Shown here piece after piece: positions 35,299 through 47,482 of a stretch of 64,000 bases of DNA; position 1 is the stretch's first letter, and each line of letters begins with the position of its first letter. The position numbers and the translations under genes are program-made. Where the stretch lies: positions 2,232,001 through 2,296,000 of the forward strand of contig NZ_CP050855.1 in NCBI RefSeq assembly GCF_000821185.2. Reading direction: 5' to 3'. The notes under the pieces were generated by a model that worked only from the letters and a program-made list of their open reading frames with translations, was not told the origin of the DNA and made no database searches. This stretch comes from Serratia symbiotica. Its GTDB lineage: Bacteria > Pseudomonadota > Gammaproteobacteria > Enterobacterales > Enterobacteriaceae.

Positions 35299-36621
35299 AT
35301 GACAGTAACCCATTTTTCCGAACTCGAACTCGATGAATGCCTGATCATCGCACTGCATGATAAAGGCTACGATCGCCCCACTGCTATCCAAGCTGAAGCG
35401 ATCCCACCCGCGATGAACGGGCGCGACGTATTAGGCTCGGCTCCGACCGGCACCGGCAAAACCGCCGCATTTTTGCTGCCCGTTTTGCAGCATCTGCTGG
35501 ATTTTCCGCGTAAGAAGTCTGGCCCACCACGCGTTCTGATCCTTACCCCAACACGTGAGTTAGCAATGCAAGTGGCCGATCAAGCGCGTGAATTGGCGGC
35601 ACATACCTCGTTGGATATCGCCACCATCACCGGCGGTGTAGCCTATATGAACCACGCAGAAGTGTTCAGCGAAAACCAAGATATGGTGGTCGCTACCACT
35701 GGCCGTCTACTGCAATATATCAAAGAAGAGAACTTCGATTGCCGCGCGGTGGAAACCCTGATCCTCGACGAAGCCGACCGCATGCTCGACATGGGCTTTG
35801 CACAGGACATCGAAATCATCTCCGCTGAAACCCGCTGGCGCAACCAGACGTTGCTGTTCTCCGCCACGCTGGAAGGCGAGGCGATCCACGAATTCGCTGA
35901 ACGCATTCTGAAAGAGCCGGTGAAAGTGGAAGCTGATCCGTCGCGTCGCGAACGCAAAAAAATCCTGCAATGGTATTACCGCGCCGATGACGTGCAGCAC
36001 AAAACAGCGCTGCTGGTGCACCTGCTGAAGCAGCCGGACGTGCAAAAATCAGTGATCTTCGTGCGCAAGCGCGAGCGAGTGCATGAGCTGGCCACCTGGC
36101 TGCGTGAAGCGGGTATCAATACCTGCTACCTCGAAGGCGAAATGGTGCAAGCCAAGCGCAACGAAGCGGTAAAACGCATGATGGACGGCAGGATTGATGT
36201 GCTAGTCGCCACCGATGTCGCCGCACGTGGTCTGGATATCATTGATATTACTCACGTATTTAATTTCGACATGCCGCGCACCGCCGATACCTACCTGCAC
36301 CGCATTGGCCGCACCGGCCGTGCCGGGCGCAAAGGCACCGCCATTTCACTGGTTGAGGCACACGACCACCGGCTATTGGGCAAAGTGGGTCGTTACCTGA
36401 ATGAACCATTGAAGCCACGGGTGATCGACGAACTGCGGCCAAAAACCAAAGTGCCAAACGAGAAAAGCAACGGTAAACCTTCAAAGAAGGTGCTGGCCAA
36501 ACGTATGCAAGACAAAGCGAAAAACAAAGAAAAAGCTAAGGTGAAAGTACGCCATCGTGATACCAAAAACGTAGGCAAACGCCGCCAAGCCAAGGCTAAA
36601 CGTGAAAACGACGCGGAATAA
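35299..36621 (+). CDS. srmB: DEAD-box RNA helicase SrmB
   Basis: ATP-dependent helicase for early 50S assembly. Helicase motifs in order: Q motif region GYDRPTAIQAEAIP, I APTGTGKTA, Ia PTRELAMQ, II DEAD, III SAT, V ATDVAARGLD, VI HRIGRTGRAG. A basic carboxy tail (residues 390-440) is Lys-rich. The 440 residues match the family. AGAGG precedes the start. Confidence 0.97.
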   Translation: MTVTHFSELELDECLIIALHDKGYDRPTAIQAEAIPPAMNGRDVLGSAPTGTGKTAAFLLPVLQHLLDFPRKKSGPPRVLILTPTRELAMQVADQARELAAHTSLDIATITGGVAYMNHAEVFSENQDMVVATTGRLLQYIKEENFDCRAVETLILDEADRMLDMGFAQDIEIISAETRWRNQTLLFSATLEGEAIHEFAERILKEPVKVEADPSRRERKKILQWYYRADDVQHKTALLVHLLKQPDVQKSVIFVRKRERVHELATWLREAGINTCYLEGEMVQAKRNEAVKRMMDGRIDVLVATDVAARGLDIIDITHVFNFDMPRTADTYLHRIGRTGRAGRKGTAISLVEAHDHRLLGKVGRYLNEPLKPRVIDELRPKTKVPNEKSNGKPSKKVLAKRMQDKAKNKEKAKVKVRHRDTKNVGKRRQAKAKRENDAE

Positions 36622-36750
36622 CGCCAGCCTGGCGTCCAGTGTACTACCGAACCCAGGCCGTGCCAGTCATCAAATATAGCGTCCTATTTTTAGGCGCTTC
36701 TTTATGGCATTAACGGCTATGCGTGGTGCGTAAGCCCTTTCGTTTAGCAG
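36622..36750. other. Spacer after srmB where the grcA 3' end should be
   Basis: No sequence matching the glycyl-radical carboxy end of grcA (the SGYAVRF box) is seen between srmB and the grcA start fragment, so that part was deleted rather than merely mutated. Confidence 0.5.
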
Positions 36751-36945
36751 CTAAATGGCTACTGTAGTTGTCAGAAGGATTCGTAACTCGGGCGATTGTC
36801 GTTGCGCAGAATATGATCCAGACCCGATCCCCTGATTGCCGCCAATAAAAAAGGGGCCAAAACATGCTCGCTGACTATTCAGTAGCCAGAAAGAATTCAC
36901 CAGCGTCTGGTCTTTGGCTTTGGTAATTTGAATATCAGTAATCAT
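36751..36945 (-). pseudogene. grcA: grcA remnant (autonomous glycyl radical cofactor)
   Basis: From ATG 36945 the leftward frame gives MITDIQITKAKDQTLVNSFW then LLNS, clearly the start of GrcA (YfiD), followed by unrelated sequence to a stop at 36751. GrcA repairs pyruvate formate-lyase by supplying a spare glycyl-radical domain; that domain is gone. Position between srmB and ung is the E. coli one. Loss hints at reduced fermentative life. Confidence 0.85.
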
Positions 36946-37290
36946 TTTGTTGCTGCCATACAAGGACGAAAATTTTACTTCATGAGAAAACCCAATGCTG
37001 GTTTCAACCAGGTGGCAAGACCATTGTTGCCTTATCGTCCTGTATAACTGCCTAGCCAGATCAATTCTTTGATTAATATAAATTTATTCTTGTCAGATAC
37101 TGTAGATTTATGAACATGTTTATGTTTTATATCAATTTCCCTGACCAGCCTGTAGCAATTATTTTTGTAAATTATCAAAAATAATTGCATGACGCAGACC
37201 AGAAGAAAACAAATAAGTGGGTTTCGCCGTGTTAAACGACAGGGTAAGCTATAGCCAATGAATTGCTAACGAAAACAAAGGAGAGCGTTT

Positions 37291-37965
37291 ATGTCCACCT
37301 CCCTCACCTGGCATGACGTTATCGGCAAAGAAAAAGAGCAGCCCTATTTTGTTGAAACACTCGCCTTTGTTGCCGCTGAACGTCGGGCTGGTAAAACTAT
37401 TTATCCACCGCAGAGAGATGTATTCAATGCTTTCCGTTTCACCGACCTGGCGGACGTCAAAGTGGTGATCCTCGGTCAGGATCCCTATCATGGCCCCAAT
37501 CAGGCCCACGGCTTGTCTTTCTCCGTGCGCCCCGGCGTACCTGCACCGCCTTCGCTGATGAATATGTACAAGGAACTGGCAACCGATATTCCTGGTTTTG
37601 AATACCCGAACCACGGTTACCTACAGAGCTGGGCCGAACAAGGCGTGTTATTGCTCAACACAGTGCTGACCGTCGAAGGTGGTCGAGCGCATTCGCACGC
37701 CAATTTGGGCTGGGAAACTTTCACCGATAAAGTGATCGCTGCGCTAAACGAGAACTGCAATGGCGTGGTGTTCCTGCTGTGGGGATCGCATGCGCAGAAG
37801 AAAGGCAACTTTATTGACCGTAAACGCCATCATGTGCTGAAAGCGCCACATCCGTCGCCGCTCTCCGCTCACCGTGGCTTCTTCGGTTGCCGCCACTTCT
37901 CACAAACCAATCAACTGCTGAAGCAACAGGGCTTGCAGCCGATCGACTGGTTACCGCGTGCATAA
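37291..37965 (+). CDS. ung: Uracil-DNA glycosylase
   Basis: Removes uracil from DNA in base-excision repair. Catalytic water-activating motif [18 protein letters not shown] (Asp near 63) and the leucine-loop motif [14 protein letters not shown] near residue 188 are intact. Length 224 is standard. AAAGGAGAG precedes the start. Confidence 0.98.
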   Translation: MSTSLTWHDVIGKEKEQPYFVETLAFVAAERRAGKTIYPPQRDVFNAFRFTDLADVKVVILGQDPYHGPNQAHGLSFSVRPGVPAPPSLMNMYKELATDIPGFEYPNHGYLQSWAEQGVLLLNTVLTVEGGRAHSHANLGWETFTDKVIAALNENCNGVVFLLWGSHAQKKGNFIDRKRHHVLKAPHPSPLSAHRGFFGCRHFSQTNQLLKQQGLQPIDWLPRA

Positions 37966-38085
37966 AAATCCGGAAGCGAGGAACGTTTCCGGATCTGTAC
38001 CATGGCCCCACGAGCGAGATCGATTCAATGATCCTTAAACTGACGGGTATGTACCTAAGGTGAATTTTTTACCACACCAACGCGC

Positions 38086-38679
38086 TTATGCCTTAGCTTT
38101 AGAAACCGCAACCATCGCGGGGCGCAGCAATCGGCCATTCAGCGTATAGCCTTTCTGCATCACCATCATCACATGGTTCGGCTGGCGATCGGCAGATTCA
38201 ATCAGGCTCATTGCCTGATGCACATCCGGGTTAAAGGGCACGTCGACATCGCTGACGATCTCAATGCCGTACTTGTGCACCACATCCAGTAAGGACTTCA
38301 GCGTCAGTTCGATGCCTTCGATCATCGCTGTCAACTCAGGATTATTCTTATCCGCCAGTTCCAATGCACGCTCCAGATTATCGAGCACTGGCAGCAAGTC
38401 ACCAGAGAATCTCTCCAATGCGAATTTGTGTGCTTTTTCAATATCCAGCTCGGTACGCCGACGCACGTTCTCCATTTCAGCTTTGGCGCGCAGCAGGCTA
38501 TCACGTCCATCACGTTCATGTTGCTGAGCTTCAAGTAACTGAGCCTCCAGCTCGGTAATACGCGCATCACGCAAATCAACGTCCTCCGCCGCCTCCGGTA
38601 ACACATCCTCGTATCGGGCCTGCTGTTCCATTTCTCCTGAGACTTGCTCGTTTGGCGTCTTGTGTTCTCTACTACTCAT
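38086..38679 (-). CDS. grpE: GrpE, DnaK nucleotide exchange factor
   Basis: Opens the DnaK nucleotide cleft to release ADP in heat-shock protein folding. A long amino helix ([40 protein letters not shown]) forms the dimeric stalk; the carboxy beta domain includes NPDVHQAMS and [21 protein letters not shown]. The 197 residues equal E. coli. A perfect sigma-32 promoter lies upstream. Confidence 0.97.
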   Translation of the reverse strand: MSSREHKTPNEQVSGEMEQQARYEDVLPEAAEDVDLRDARITELEAQLLEAQQHERDGRDSLLRAKAEMENVRRRTELDIEKAHKFALERFSGDLLPVLDNLERALELADKNNPELTAMIEGIELTLKSLLDVVHKYGIEIVSDVDVPFNPDVHQAMSLIESADRQPNHVMMVMQKGYTLNGRLLRPAMVAVSKAKA

Positions 38680-38721
38680 GTAATATCTCCGCGTTTTAGC
38701 ATTAATCCCGCAACTTGGCTT

Positions 38722-38750
38722 ATTATGGGGATCAAAACTGGGGTTTCAAG
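38722..38750 (-). promoter_or_regulatory. Sigma-32 heat-shock promoter of grpE
   Basis: On the minus strand CTTGAAA, 13 bases, then CCCCATAAT matches the sigma-32 consensus (CTTGAAA, 11-16, CCCCAT) essentially perfectly, about 45 bases upstream of the grpE start. It overlaps the region upstream of divergent nadK. Confidence 0.9.
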
Positions 38751-38804
38751 TCAATCGGTCATAATGCGGGGCATAAACTGGCTCCGGTGAGGAACATGAT
38801 AACA

Positions 38805-39683
38805 ATGAATAAAAAATTCACCTGTATCGGTATTGTTGGTCACCCGCGTCACCCCTCGGCACTAGCAACGCATGAGATGCTGTACCACTGGCTGATCGCT
38901 CGTGGCTATTGCGTGATGATCGAACGGCAAATCGCTCAGGACTTGCGGCTGAAAGACGCCATTACCGGCAGTCTGGCCGATATCGGTCAACAGGCCGATT
39001 TGGCGGTGGTAGTGGGCGGTGATGGCAACATGCTCGGTGCCGCACGTGTGCTGGCGCGCCACGACGTCAAAGTGATCGGAGTGAATCGCGGCAACCTGGG
39101 TTTCCTCACCGACCTCGATCCCGATAATGCATTACAACAGTTGGCGGATGTGTTGGAAGGCGAATACATCGATGAACAGCGCTTCTTGTTAGAAACCAGT
39201 GTGCACAAGGAACAACAACAGTGCCGTATCAGCACCGCCATCAACGAAGTTATACTGCACCCCGGTAAAGTAGCGCACATGATCGAGTTCGAAGTGTATA
39301 TTGATGACCGCTTTGCTTTCTCCCAGCGCTCCGATGGTCTAATCATCGCTACCCCGACCGGCTCCACCGCCTATTCGCTCTCAGCCGGCGGGCCAATCCT
39401 CACTCCATCTCTAGAGGCCATCGTGCTGGTGCCAATGTTCCCGCACACCCTCTCCGCCCGCCCGCTGGTGATCAACAGCGACAGCACCATCCGGCTGAAG
39501 TTTTCGCAGATGGGCAACGATCTTGAAATCAGTTGCGACAGCCAAATCTCCCTGCCTATCCAAGAAGGCGAAGAAGTATTGATACGCCGCAGTAATTTTC
39601 ACCTGAATCTTATTCATCCAAATGACTACAGCTATTTCAACACGTTAAGCTCAAAACTGGGCTGGTCAAAAAAATTGTTCTAA
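38805..39683 (+). CDS. nadK: NAD kinase
   Basis: Phosphorylates NAD to NADP. The GGDGN motif ([12 protein letters not shown]) and the second NADK motif ([17 protein letters not shown]) are intact, and the carboxy end [14 protein letters not shown] equals E. coli. Start set at ATG 38805, giving the canonical 292 residues; an ATG nine bases earlier sits too close to the GAGG site. Confidence 0.97.
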   Translation: MNKKFTCIGIVGHPRHPSALATHEMLYHWLIARGYCVMIERQIAQDLRLKDAITGSLADIGQQADLAVVVGGDGNMLGAARVLARHDVKVIGVNRGNLGFLTDLDPDNALQQLADVLEGEYIDEQRFLLETSVHKEQQQCRISTAINEVILHPGKVAHMIEFEVYIDDRFAFSQRSDGLIIATPTGSTAYSLSAGGPILTPSLEAIVLVPMFPHTLSARPLVINSDSTIRLKFSQMGNDLEISCDSQISLPIQEGEEVLIRRSNFHLNLIHPNDYSYFNTLSSKLGWSKKLF

Positions 39684-39701
39684 AAATCTCGCCAACCACT
39701 T

Positions 39702-39743
39702 TACTGTATATAAAACCAGTCTATACTGTATTAAATCACAGTA
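39702..39743 (+). promoter_or_regulatory. Two LexA (SOS) boxes before recN
   Basis: TACTGTATATAAAACCAGT (39702-39720) and a perfect CTGT-N8-ACAG box (39724-39743) stand side by side 27-68 bases upstream of recN. E. coli recN carries the same tandem arrangement, giving tight SOS control. Confidence 0.93.
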
Positions 39744-39769
39744 GTTTATCCATGCACAGGAAGGTACTT

Positions 39770-41431
39770 ATGCTGGCGCAATTGACCATCAGCAATTTTG
39801 CGATCGTTCGTGAGTTGGAAATCGATCTTCAATCAGGCATGACAGCGATTACCGGTGAAACCGGCGCTGGCAAATCCATTGCCATTGACGCGTTGGGGCT
39901 GTGCCTCGGTAACCGCGCCGATGGCAACGTAGTACGCCTGGGAGCCACCCGCGCCGACATCTGTGCCCGCTTCTCGCTGGCGGATACCCCTTCAGCGCGT
40001 ATATGGCTAGAGCAGAACCAGCTCGACGACAGCAACGAATGTCTGCTACGCCGAGTTATCAACGCCGATGGACGCTCGCGCGGCTTTATCAACGGCACCG
40101 CCGTACCCCTGTCGCAATTACGCGAACTGGGCCAACGCCTGATTCAAATCCATGGTCAACACGCCCATCAGTTGCTGCTCAAGCCCGACCATCAGAAAGA
40201 ACTGCTCGATGCTTATGCCGATGAACCTACCTTGCTGGCGGAAATGCGCCAGGCCTACCAACGCTGGCACCAAAGCTGCCGCGAGTTGGCACACTTTCAG
40301 CAGCAATCCGCCGAACGCAAAGGTCGCATGCAGTTGCTTCAATACCAGTTGAGAGAGCTAAACGAATTTGCGCCACAGGCCGGGGCGTTTGAGCAAACCG
40401 AAGCCGAATACAAAAGCCTAGCCAACAGCGGCCAGCGGCTGACCATCAGCCAGCAAGCCCTGTTGCTGTTGGCTGAAGATGAAGAGCACAACATACTCAG
40501 CCAACTTTACAGCGCCAAACACCTGTTGATTGATCTGGTCGCCATGGACAAGAAACTTAGCGGCCTGCTGGAGATGCTCGAAGAAGCCTCTATTCAGATC
40601 ACCGAAGCCAGCGATGATCTGCGCCATTACGTCGATCATATGGATCTGGACCCCAACCGCCTGCACGAACTGGAGCAACACCTATCACGACAGATCAACC
40701 TGGCACGCAAGTACCATGTGATACCGGAAGAGCTACCACAACTGCATCAGCAGTTGCAGGACGAACAACAGCTTCTGTCGCAGCAGGAAAATGATCATGA
40801 GCATCTCAGCAAGGCGGTCACTTTACACCATCAGCAGGCACTGAACCTGGCGGAACAACTGCACCTGAAACGTCTACAGCATGCGGCTGAACTGACTACA
40901 CTCATCACCGATAGCATGCAGGCACTTTCCATGCCGCACGGCAAATTCAGTATTGACATGCGCTTCGAGCCACAGAACCTGAACGCAGAAGGTGCCAGCC
41001 ACACCGAGTTTTATGTTTCTACCAATCCGGGCCAACTGCTACAACCGTTGACAAAAGTGGCTTCCGGCGGTGAACTATCGCGCATTGCACTGGCCATCCA
41101 GGTAATCACCGCTCGTAAGATGGAAACCCCAGCGTTGATTTTCGACGAAGTAGACGTGGGCATCAGTGGGCCAACCGCAGCCATTGTCGGCCGCCTGCTG
41201 CGTCAACTGGGCGAATCCACTCAGGTAATGTGCGTTACGCACCTGCCGCAAGTAGCGGGATGCGGACATCAGCATCTGTTTGTCAGCAAACAGACTGATG
41301 GCACCGCAACCGAAACACAGATTGCACTACTGGATAAACGCGCCCGTTTACAAGAATTGGCGCGTTTGCTCGGCGGCAGTGAAATCACCCGAAATACCTT
41401 GGCAAATGCAAAAGAATTGCTTGCCGCATAA
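39770..41431 (+). CDS. recN: DNA repair protein RecN
   Basis: SMC-like ATPase for double-strand break repair. Walker [10 protein letters not shown] near the start, long coiled-coil arms rich in Gln/Leu/Glu (residues about 155-365), signature [16 protein letters not shown] and Walker [14 protein letters not shown]. Start at 39770 after AGGAAGG gives 553 residues, equal to E. coli. Under LexA control. Confidence 0.97.
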   Translation: MLAQLTISNFAIVRELEIDLQSGMTAITGETGAGKSIAIDALGLCLGNRADGNVVRLGATRADICARFSLADTPSARIWLEQNQLDDSNECLLRRVINADGRSRGFINGTAVPLSQLRELGQRLIQIHGQHAHQLLLKPDHQKELLDAYADEPTLLAEMRQAYQRWHQSCRELAHFQQQSAERKGRMQLLQYQLRELNEFAPQAGAFEQTEAEYKSLANSGQRLTISQQALLLLAEDEEHNILSQLYSAKHLLIDLVAMDKKLSGLLEMLEEASIQITEASDDLRHYVDHMDLDPNRLHELEQHLSRQINLARKYHVIPEELPQLHQQLQDEQQLLSQQENDHEHLSKAVTLHHQQALNLAEQLHLKRLQHAAELTTLITDSMQALSMPHGKFSIDMRFEPQNLNAEGASHTEFYVSTNPGQLLQPLTKVASGGELSRIALAIQVITARKMETPALIFDEVDVGISGPTAAIVGRLLRQLGESTQVMCVTHLPQVAGCGHQHLFVSKQTDGTATETQIALLDKRARLQELARLLGGSEITRNTLANAKELLAA

Positions 41432-41499
41432 ATCTGACGTTGCCGCTATTTAACTAATAGATTTAAAAACGGCAAGTGAACGCAACCCTACAATACTTC

Positions 41500-41644
41500 G
41501 AGCCTATCCCATTGGGCGCACATTATTGCAGTCAGTTTGGATACGGGCAGCACGCAACCACCAGAGCGTACATGGAGTACGTGAGGAGGGTGAGCACTGC
41601 ATAGATCCCAAATGGCAAATAAAATAGCCTAATGGGATAGGCTC
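41500..41644 (+). repeat. Intergenic repeat with terminal inverted repeats, copy A
   Basis: A 145-base unit opening GAGCCTATCCCATTGGG and closing CCTAATGGGATAGGCTC, so its ends are inverted repeats. Inner landmarks are CAGCACGCAACCACC, GCGTACATGGAGTACGTGAG and AATGGCAAATAAAATAG. Related copies lie at 47333-47482 (same orientation) and 62880-63027 (opposite). No protein is encoded; it behaves like a MITE-type or palindromic enterobacterial intergenic repeat. Confidence 0.85.
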
Positions 41645-41780
41645 TTAGTCAACCAAGCGCCTAGAATAGGAGCGGGAAGCCAACGTGGTAGCCACGTGAA
41701 AGATGAAAGGTATAAAGGTTTCCAATTGCAGCAAGGTCTATTATCATCGGCACACTATGCCCTTAAGGAATGTGATTACT

Positions 41781-42119
41781 ATGCGCTGTAAAACGCTGAC
41801 TGCCGCCGCTGTGGTTCTTATGATGCTGTCTGCTGGCTGTTCTACTTTTGAGAAAGTGGTTTATCGGCCTGACATCAACCAGGGGAACTACCTAACACCG
41901 ACCGATGTGGCAAAAATTCAAAAAGGTATGACCCAGCAGCAGGTCGCTTACACATTGGGTACTCCGATGCTACAAGACCCATTCGGTACTCAAACGTGGT
42001 TCTATGTATTCCGCCAACAACCTGGTCATGAAGGTATTACTCAGCAAACGCTGACGTTGACCTTCAACAGCGCGGGCGTATTGACAGATATTCAGAACAA
42101 ACCTGAGCTGACCAGATAA
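41781..42119 (+). CDS. bamE: BamE (SmpA), outer-membrane assembly lipoprotein
   Basis: Lipoprotein of the BAM complex that folds beta-barrel proteins. Signal peptide with lipobox LSAGC (mature Cys at about 20), then [26 protein letters not shown] and [20 protein letters not shown]. Start set at [10 protein letters not shown] with AAGGA upstream, giving 112 residues. Copy A of the repeat lies between recN and this gene. Confidence 0.96.
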   Translation: MRCKTLTAAAVVLMMLSAGCSTFEKVVYRPDINQGNYLTPTDVAKIQKGMTQQQVAYTLGTPMLQDPFGTQTWFYVFRQQPGHEGITQQTLTLTFNSAGVLTDIQNKPELTR

Positions 42120-42176
42120 TCAACGCAGGAACTATCACTTTCGGCTAATGAGGTAAACTCCGGCTCACTGATAACA

Positions 42177-42203
42177 AATAAGGCGCACTTAGCGCCTTAT
42201 TTT
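42177..42203. terminator. Bidirectional terminator between bamE and rnfH
   Basis: AATAAGGCGC-ACTTA-GCGCCTTATT is a perfect ten-pair stem flanked by TTTT on one side and A-rich sequence on the other, so it can end both convergent genes. It overlaps the rnfH stop codon. Confidence 0.88.
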
Positions 42204-42481
42204 CTTGCCTTTTCTGCTCGTTGGCGGCGAAGTTCTTTGGGATCAGCAATCAGCGGCCGATAAATTTCCACCCGATCACCATCATTCAGCAGATCGCCCA
42301 GCTTGGCCGGACGGCTGTATATTCCCAGCTTATTGCTTTGCAGATCGATATCCCGGCGTAGCTCCAGCAAGCCGGAGTCCTGAATCGCCTGCTCAACGTT
42401 GCTGCCCGCAGCCAGCCTCACCTTACGAAGATACTGACGTTCCGGCAAGGCGTAAACTACCTCGACCTGGATCTCAGACAC
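42197..42481 (-). CDS. rnfH: RnfH family protein (YfjF), GTG start
   Basis: Ubiquitin-like small protein of unknown role associated with the RatA gene. [58 protein letters not shown] match the family. The GTG at 42481 gives 94 residues, close to E. coli 96; the frame upstream runs inside ratA. It overlaps the ratA end by eight bases. Confidence 0.9.
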   Translation of the reverse strand: MSEIQVEVVYALPERQYLRKVRLAAGSNVEQAIQDSGLLELRRDIDLQSNKLGIYSRPAKLGDLLNDGDRVEIYRPLIADPKELRRQRAEKARK

Positions 42482-42908
42482 TGTAAACTTGTTTCGCTCG
42501 TTGGGTGAAAGCTTGCACCATACTACCTGCCAGCTCTTTGAAAACCTTGCCGAATGCCAGCTCAATCAGCGTGTTGGTGAACTCAAAATCCAGGTGCAGC
42601 TCTACCTTGCAGGCTTTCGCACTCAACGGCGTAAACTGCCAGCCGCCCATCAGCTTGCGGAACGGGCCATCAACCAACTGCATATTGATGCTCTGGTTAT
42701 CCAGCAGCGTATTACGTGTGGTAAAGGTTTTACTGATACCCGCTTTGGCGACATCTACTGCGGCGGTCATTTCGTTATTGGACGCGTCAATCACCCGGCT
42801 ACCGATACAACCTGGCAGAAAATCGGGGTAAGAATCAACATCGTTAACCAACTGATACATCTGCTCGGCGCTGAATGGCACTAACGCAGACCGATTTATC
42901 TGGGGCAT
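42474..42908 (-). CDS. ratA: RatA, START-domain ribosome association toxin/ubiquinone-binding family
   Basis: 144-residue START-like (polyketide cyclase/COQ10) protein reported in E. coli to block 70S formation; homologues bind quinones. [27 protein letters not shown] opens the domain; [17 protein letters not shown] and the final helix [12 protein letters not shown] close it. Start set at ATG 42908 with AGGAAATG upstream. Confidence 0.92.
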   Translation of the reverse strand: MPQINRSALVPFSAEQMYQLVNDVDSYPDFLPGCIGSRVIDASNNEMTAAVDVAKAGISKTFTTRNTLLDNQSINMQLVDGPFRKLMGGWQFTPLSAKACKVELHLDFEFTNTLIELAFGKVFKELAGSMVQAFTQRAKQVYSV

Positions 42909-43068
42909 ATCATTTCCTATAAGACACAAAACGTGCGGATAATACCATTTATCTATCTGCAAACAAAAAATCTGCAATGCACATAGATAGATCAAAAATG
43001 CGAAAATTACGCGGGTGCTAACGGTAAAGGATTTCTTTCGCTAGCACATCCAGTATAATGAACACACT

Positions 43069-43551
43069 ATGACAAAGAAAAAAGCACACAAACCCGGTTC
43101 TGCCACCATTGCACAAAACAAGCGAGCGCGTTTCGAATATTTCATTGAAGAAGAGATCGAAGCTGGCCTATCGCTGCAAGGATGGGAAGTGAAATCGCTG
43201 CGTGCCGGTAAAGCCAACCTCAGCGACAGTTACGTAACATTTCGTGATGGTGAAGCCTATTTGTTTGGTGCCACCCTAACTCCACTCAGCGTCGCTTCAT
43301 CGCATGTAGTATGCGATCCGATACGTACCCGCAAACTACTGCTGAACAAGCGCGAGTTGGACTCTCTGATTGGCCGTGTAAATCGCGAAGGCTATACCGT
43401 TGTCGCACTTTCCATGTATTGGAAAAATGCCTGGTGCAAAGTCAAAATTGGCATAGCCAAAGGCAAGAAAGACCACGATAAGCGTGATGATATCAAAGAT
43501 CGTGAATGGCAGAAGGCGAAAGCCCGTATCATGAAACATGCCAACCGTTAA
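43069..43551 (+). CDS. smpB: SsrA-binding protein SmpB
   Basis: Carries tmRNA to stalled ribosomes. The 160 residues include [40 protein letters not shown] and the basic carboxy tail [20 protein letters not shown] that probes the empty mRNA channel. Lies 49 bases before ssrA. Confidence 0.97.
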   Translation: MTKKKAHKPGSATIAQNKRARFEYFIEEEIEAGLSLQGWEVKSLRAGKANLSDSYVTFRDGEAYLFGATLTPLSVASSHVVCDPIRTRKLLLNKRELDSLIGRVNREGYTVVALSMYWKNAWCKVKIGIAKGKKDHDKRDDIKDREWQKAKARIMKHANR

Positions 43552-43580
43552 GCCTCTGGCTTAACGGGGTAAGCTTCTGG

Positions 43581-43586
43581 TATACT
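43581..43586 (+). promoter_or_regulatory. Probable -10 box of the ssrA promoter
   Basis: TATACT, with GG on its 5' side, lies 14 bases before the mature tmRNA 5' end. No strong -35 is evident 17 bases upstream. Confidence 0.5.
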
Positions 43587-43600
43587 GCGTAAAGTTACTT

Positions 43601-43964
43601 GGGGCTGATTCTGGATTCGACGGGATTTGCGAAGCCCTAGGAGCATGCCGAGGGGCGGTTGGCCTCGTTAAAAGCCGCAAAAAAATAGTCGCAAACGACG
43701 AAAACTACGCACTAGCAGCTTAATAACCTGCTCAGAGCCCTTTCTCCCTAGCCTCCGCTCTTAGGACGGGGATCAAGAGAGGTCAAACCTAAAAGAGATC
43801 GCGTGAATGTCCTGCCTGGGGCTGAAGCGTTAAATCCAATCAGGCTAGTTTGTGAGTAGCGTGTCCATCCGCAGCTCACAGGCGAATGTAAAGATTGGAC
43901 TAAGCATGTAGTGCCGACGGTGTAGTAATTTCGGACGGGGGTTCAAATCCCCCCAGCTCCACCA
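43601..43964 (+). ncRNA. ssrA: Transfer-messenger RNA
   Basis: Rescues stalled ribosomes with SmpB and tags the nascent chain for degradation. The 5' end GGGGCTGATTCTGGATTCGA pairs with the 3' end (TCCCCCCAGCTCCACCA region) as the tRNA-like domain, with a T-arm GTTCAAATCC. The tag reading frame at 43691-43723 encodes ANDENYALAA and a TAA stop, the usual enterobacterial tag. The 364-nt length is standard. Its 3' end is a common integration site and an integrase follows. Confidence 0.97.
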
Positions 43965-43980
43965 CTTTTTAGTCTTATGA

Positions 43981-44063
43981 CGTATACTGACGTATACTGA
44001 AGTCTACTAAGCCCGCTTGGAACCAGCCTTGCGGGCTTTTTTACGTCTACAGAAGTCTACTGA
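43981..44063 (+). repeat. Decamer repeats between ssrA and the integrase
   Basis: Five copies of a ten-base unit near MGTMTACTGA: CGTATACTGA (43981), CGTATACTGA (43991), AGTCTACTAA (44001), CGTCTACAGA (44044) and AGTCTACTGA (44054). The first three are contiguous. Placement between an att-type tRNA-like 3' end and int fits arm-type integrase-binding sites. Confidence 0.6.
44009..44042 (+). terminator. Terminator downstream of ssrA
   Basis: AAGCCCGC and GCGGGCTT pair around a 14-base loop and are followed by TTTTTTA. It ends ssrA transcription, 45 bases after the mature 3' end. Confidence 0.85.
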
Positions 44064-44139
44064 GATTTGCTAGAAGCTACTCGTTATGGCACCCTTTTTG
44101 GGACCCAATGCAAAGGGTCCCAAAATCGAGGGTCCTAAA

Positions 44140-45891
<1,752 letters not shown>

Positions 45892-45963
45892 TGAAGCACC
45901 TGTAATGTCCTGAGGTGAGCATATCACCTCTGTTCAGGTGGCCAAATTCAGTGTGCCACTACA

Positions 45964-46317
45964 CTGGAAGATCTCATGACGTTAGCCATTTGCTTAAACT
46001 TCTAGTCACCTCATATGAGGATGGCAAGTGGGACAAATCACCAAAAATTCCAGATCATCCACATTGCACACACGTCGTTAAGCCCATTTCTTGATTTAAT
46101 ACTCATAGGATATGTGCCATACTTCTGCGACATTGATTCTTGCTACACAGCCCAATGAATCAGAGAGTTAGTATTTGGTGGCACTTTCAGCCAGCGCAAA
46201 GTCTACTCAAGACTATCAAGGCCCCACCTCACAAGGGTTGCGGCCTTTTTCATGTCCCCCCACCGCATACCAGTTCGCAGATAAGAGCGACATCAGCATG
46301 GGTGACTGACGAGGACG
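45964..46317. other. Island remnant right of the IS3-family element
   Basis: A broken rightward frame reads SHLLKLLVTSYEDGKWDKSP then IPDHPHCTHVVKPIS before a stop at about 46093; I cannot name the family. A hairpin AAGGCC...GGCCTTTTT at about 46218-46253 looks like a terminator. No attachment-site copy of the ssrA 3' end is seen. Confidence 0.4.
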
Positions 46318-46619
46318 TTATTCGCATTGGCGCGAGTTTTTTAAAGTGCGGATAACGGTGTTGATACCAATTTTCAGCGTTCTTGCGGTATCGCGACCCC
46401 CGGAGCCGTTGAAGGCCATATCAACGATTTCTCTTTAACACCGGGTATCCTGGCCTGATATGTGTAGGTTAGCTGGAATACGGAGCGACATTCACGACAG
46501 CGGAAACGGCTTTGGCCTTTAGGGTTCTGACCATGACGGTAGACCAGAGCAGAATCACAACGGGGACAATGCACCCTCAAAAGCCCGTATTGTACATCAG
46601 ATTCAACCAATTGAGGCAT
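46318..46619 (-). pseudogene. insA: IS1-family insA, frameshifted
   Basis: HCPRCDSALVYRHGQNPKGQ, FRCRECRSVFQLTYTYQA match the zinc-finger part of an IS1-type InsA. After GVKEK one base is missing; the other frame continues as DMAFNGSGGRDTARTLKIG then INTVIRTLKNS, the InsA helix-turn-helix. No insB or second IS end follows, so only a fragment remains. Confidence 0.8.
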
Positions 46620-46631
46620 CACCCTTATCTG

Positions 46632-47262
46632 CATCCTTTACTGTTTATCGCTACCCTATGGCCAGCAGCGGTGATCGCGGCCTGGCTGATGACTAAACTT
46701 GCGCCATCCCCCTCTGGTTGGCCATGGAGTGGAGCAATGGTGACAGCCATAGGAGCGGGGTTAGCGGCACTGCCTTTCGACATCGCATTGGCGCAATGGC
46801 CGGGCTTGTTGCCAGCCGCAACGCTGCTTATCGCATTGGTGTTGATTGACTGGTAGTATCAGTGGATCCCAGACCGCCTGACCCAACCGCTGCTGTGGAG
46901 CGGGATGCTGTTCAACCTGGTTCAGGGCTGCACACCGATGCATGATGCGGTGATCGGGGCCACCCTGGGCTACCTGTCGCTGTGGCTGATCAACGCTATC
47001 TATCAACACGGCAGCAGCCGGGAGTTGGCCAGGGTGATTTTAAGCTGTTAGCGGCGCTGGGGGGCTTGGATTGGCTGGGGCGCACTGCCACTGCTGGTGA
47101 GCCTTGCTGCGGCTGCGGGGCTATGCGCTACGTTGGCACCCGCCTTGTGGGGCCACAAGATTGCTTGGCGTGCGCCGCTGCCCTTTGGCAGTTGGCTGGT
47201 TCTGCTGGTGAAAGCCAGCCCTCATGCGATAACATTCCTCGGTTGGCGTTTTAGGTTATAGC
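46632..47262 (+). pseudogene. Type IV prepilin peptidase (A24 family), degraded
   Basis: Membrane aspartyl protease that trims pilins and type II secretion pseudopilins. The first catalytic region reads LIALVLIDW*YQWIPDRLTQ, where the stop replaces a Gln in the LIDxxxxxIPD motif. The second motif GQGDFKLLAALG is present but in a different frame, and the segment ending WRAPLPFGSWL is in a third. At least one nonsense codon and two frameshifts; the amino-terminal cysteine domain is absent. Confidence 0.85.
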
Positions 47263-47332
47263 GCCAATCAGCGAGTAACATGATGAAATTTCATCTTATT
47301 TCACGTTTACCCCTGGATAACCCACCGCCTAA

Positions 47333-47482
47333 GAGGCTATCCCAGTAGGCGTGCATAGTCGTAGCCAGTTTAGACACCGACAGCACGCAACAACCGGCGC
47401 GTACAGGAAGTCCGTGAGGAGGGTAAGCACTGCCCAGGTTCAAAATGGCAAATAAAATAAAAATAGCCTAATGGGATAGGCC
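47333..47482 (+). repeat. Intergenic repeat, copy B
   Basis: Same family as 41500-41644 and in the same orientation, with ends GAGGCTATCCCAGTAGGCG and CCTAATGGGATAGGCC and inner GACAGCACGCAACAACC, CCGTGAGGAGGGTAAGCACTG and a doubled AAATAAAATA. It follows the dead prepilin peptidase. Confidence 0.85.

Noticed and set aside
36751..36963. Small conserved protein of unknown function before ung
   Set aside because: The first 24 residues from Met at 36945 are the start of GrcA; the rest is non-homologous read-through.
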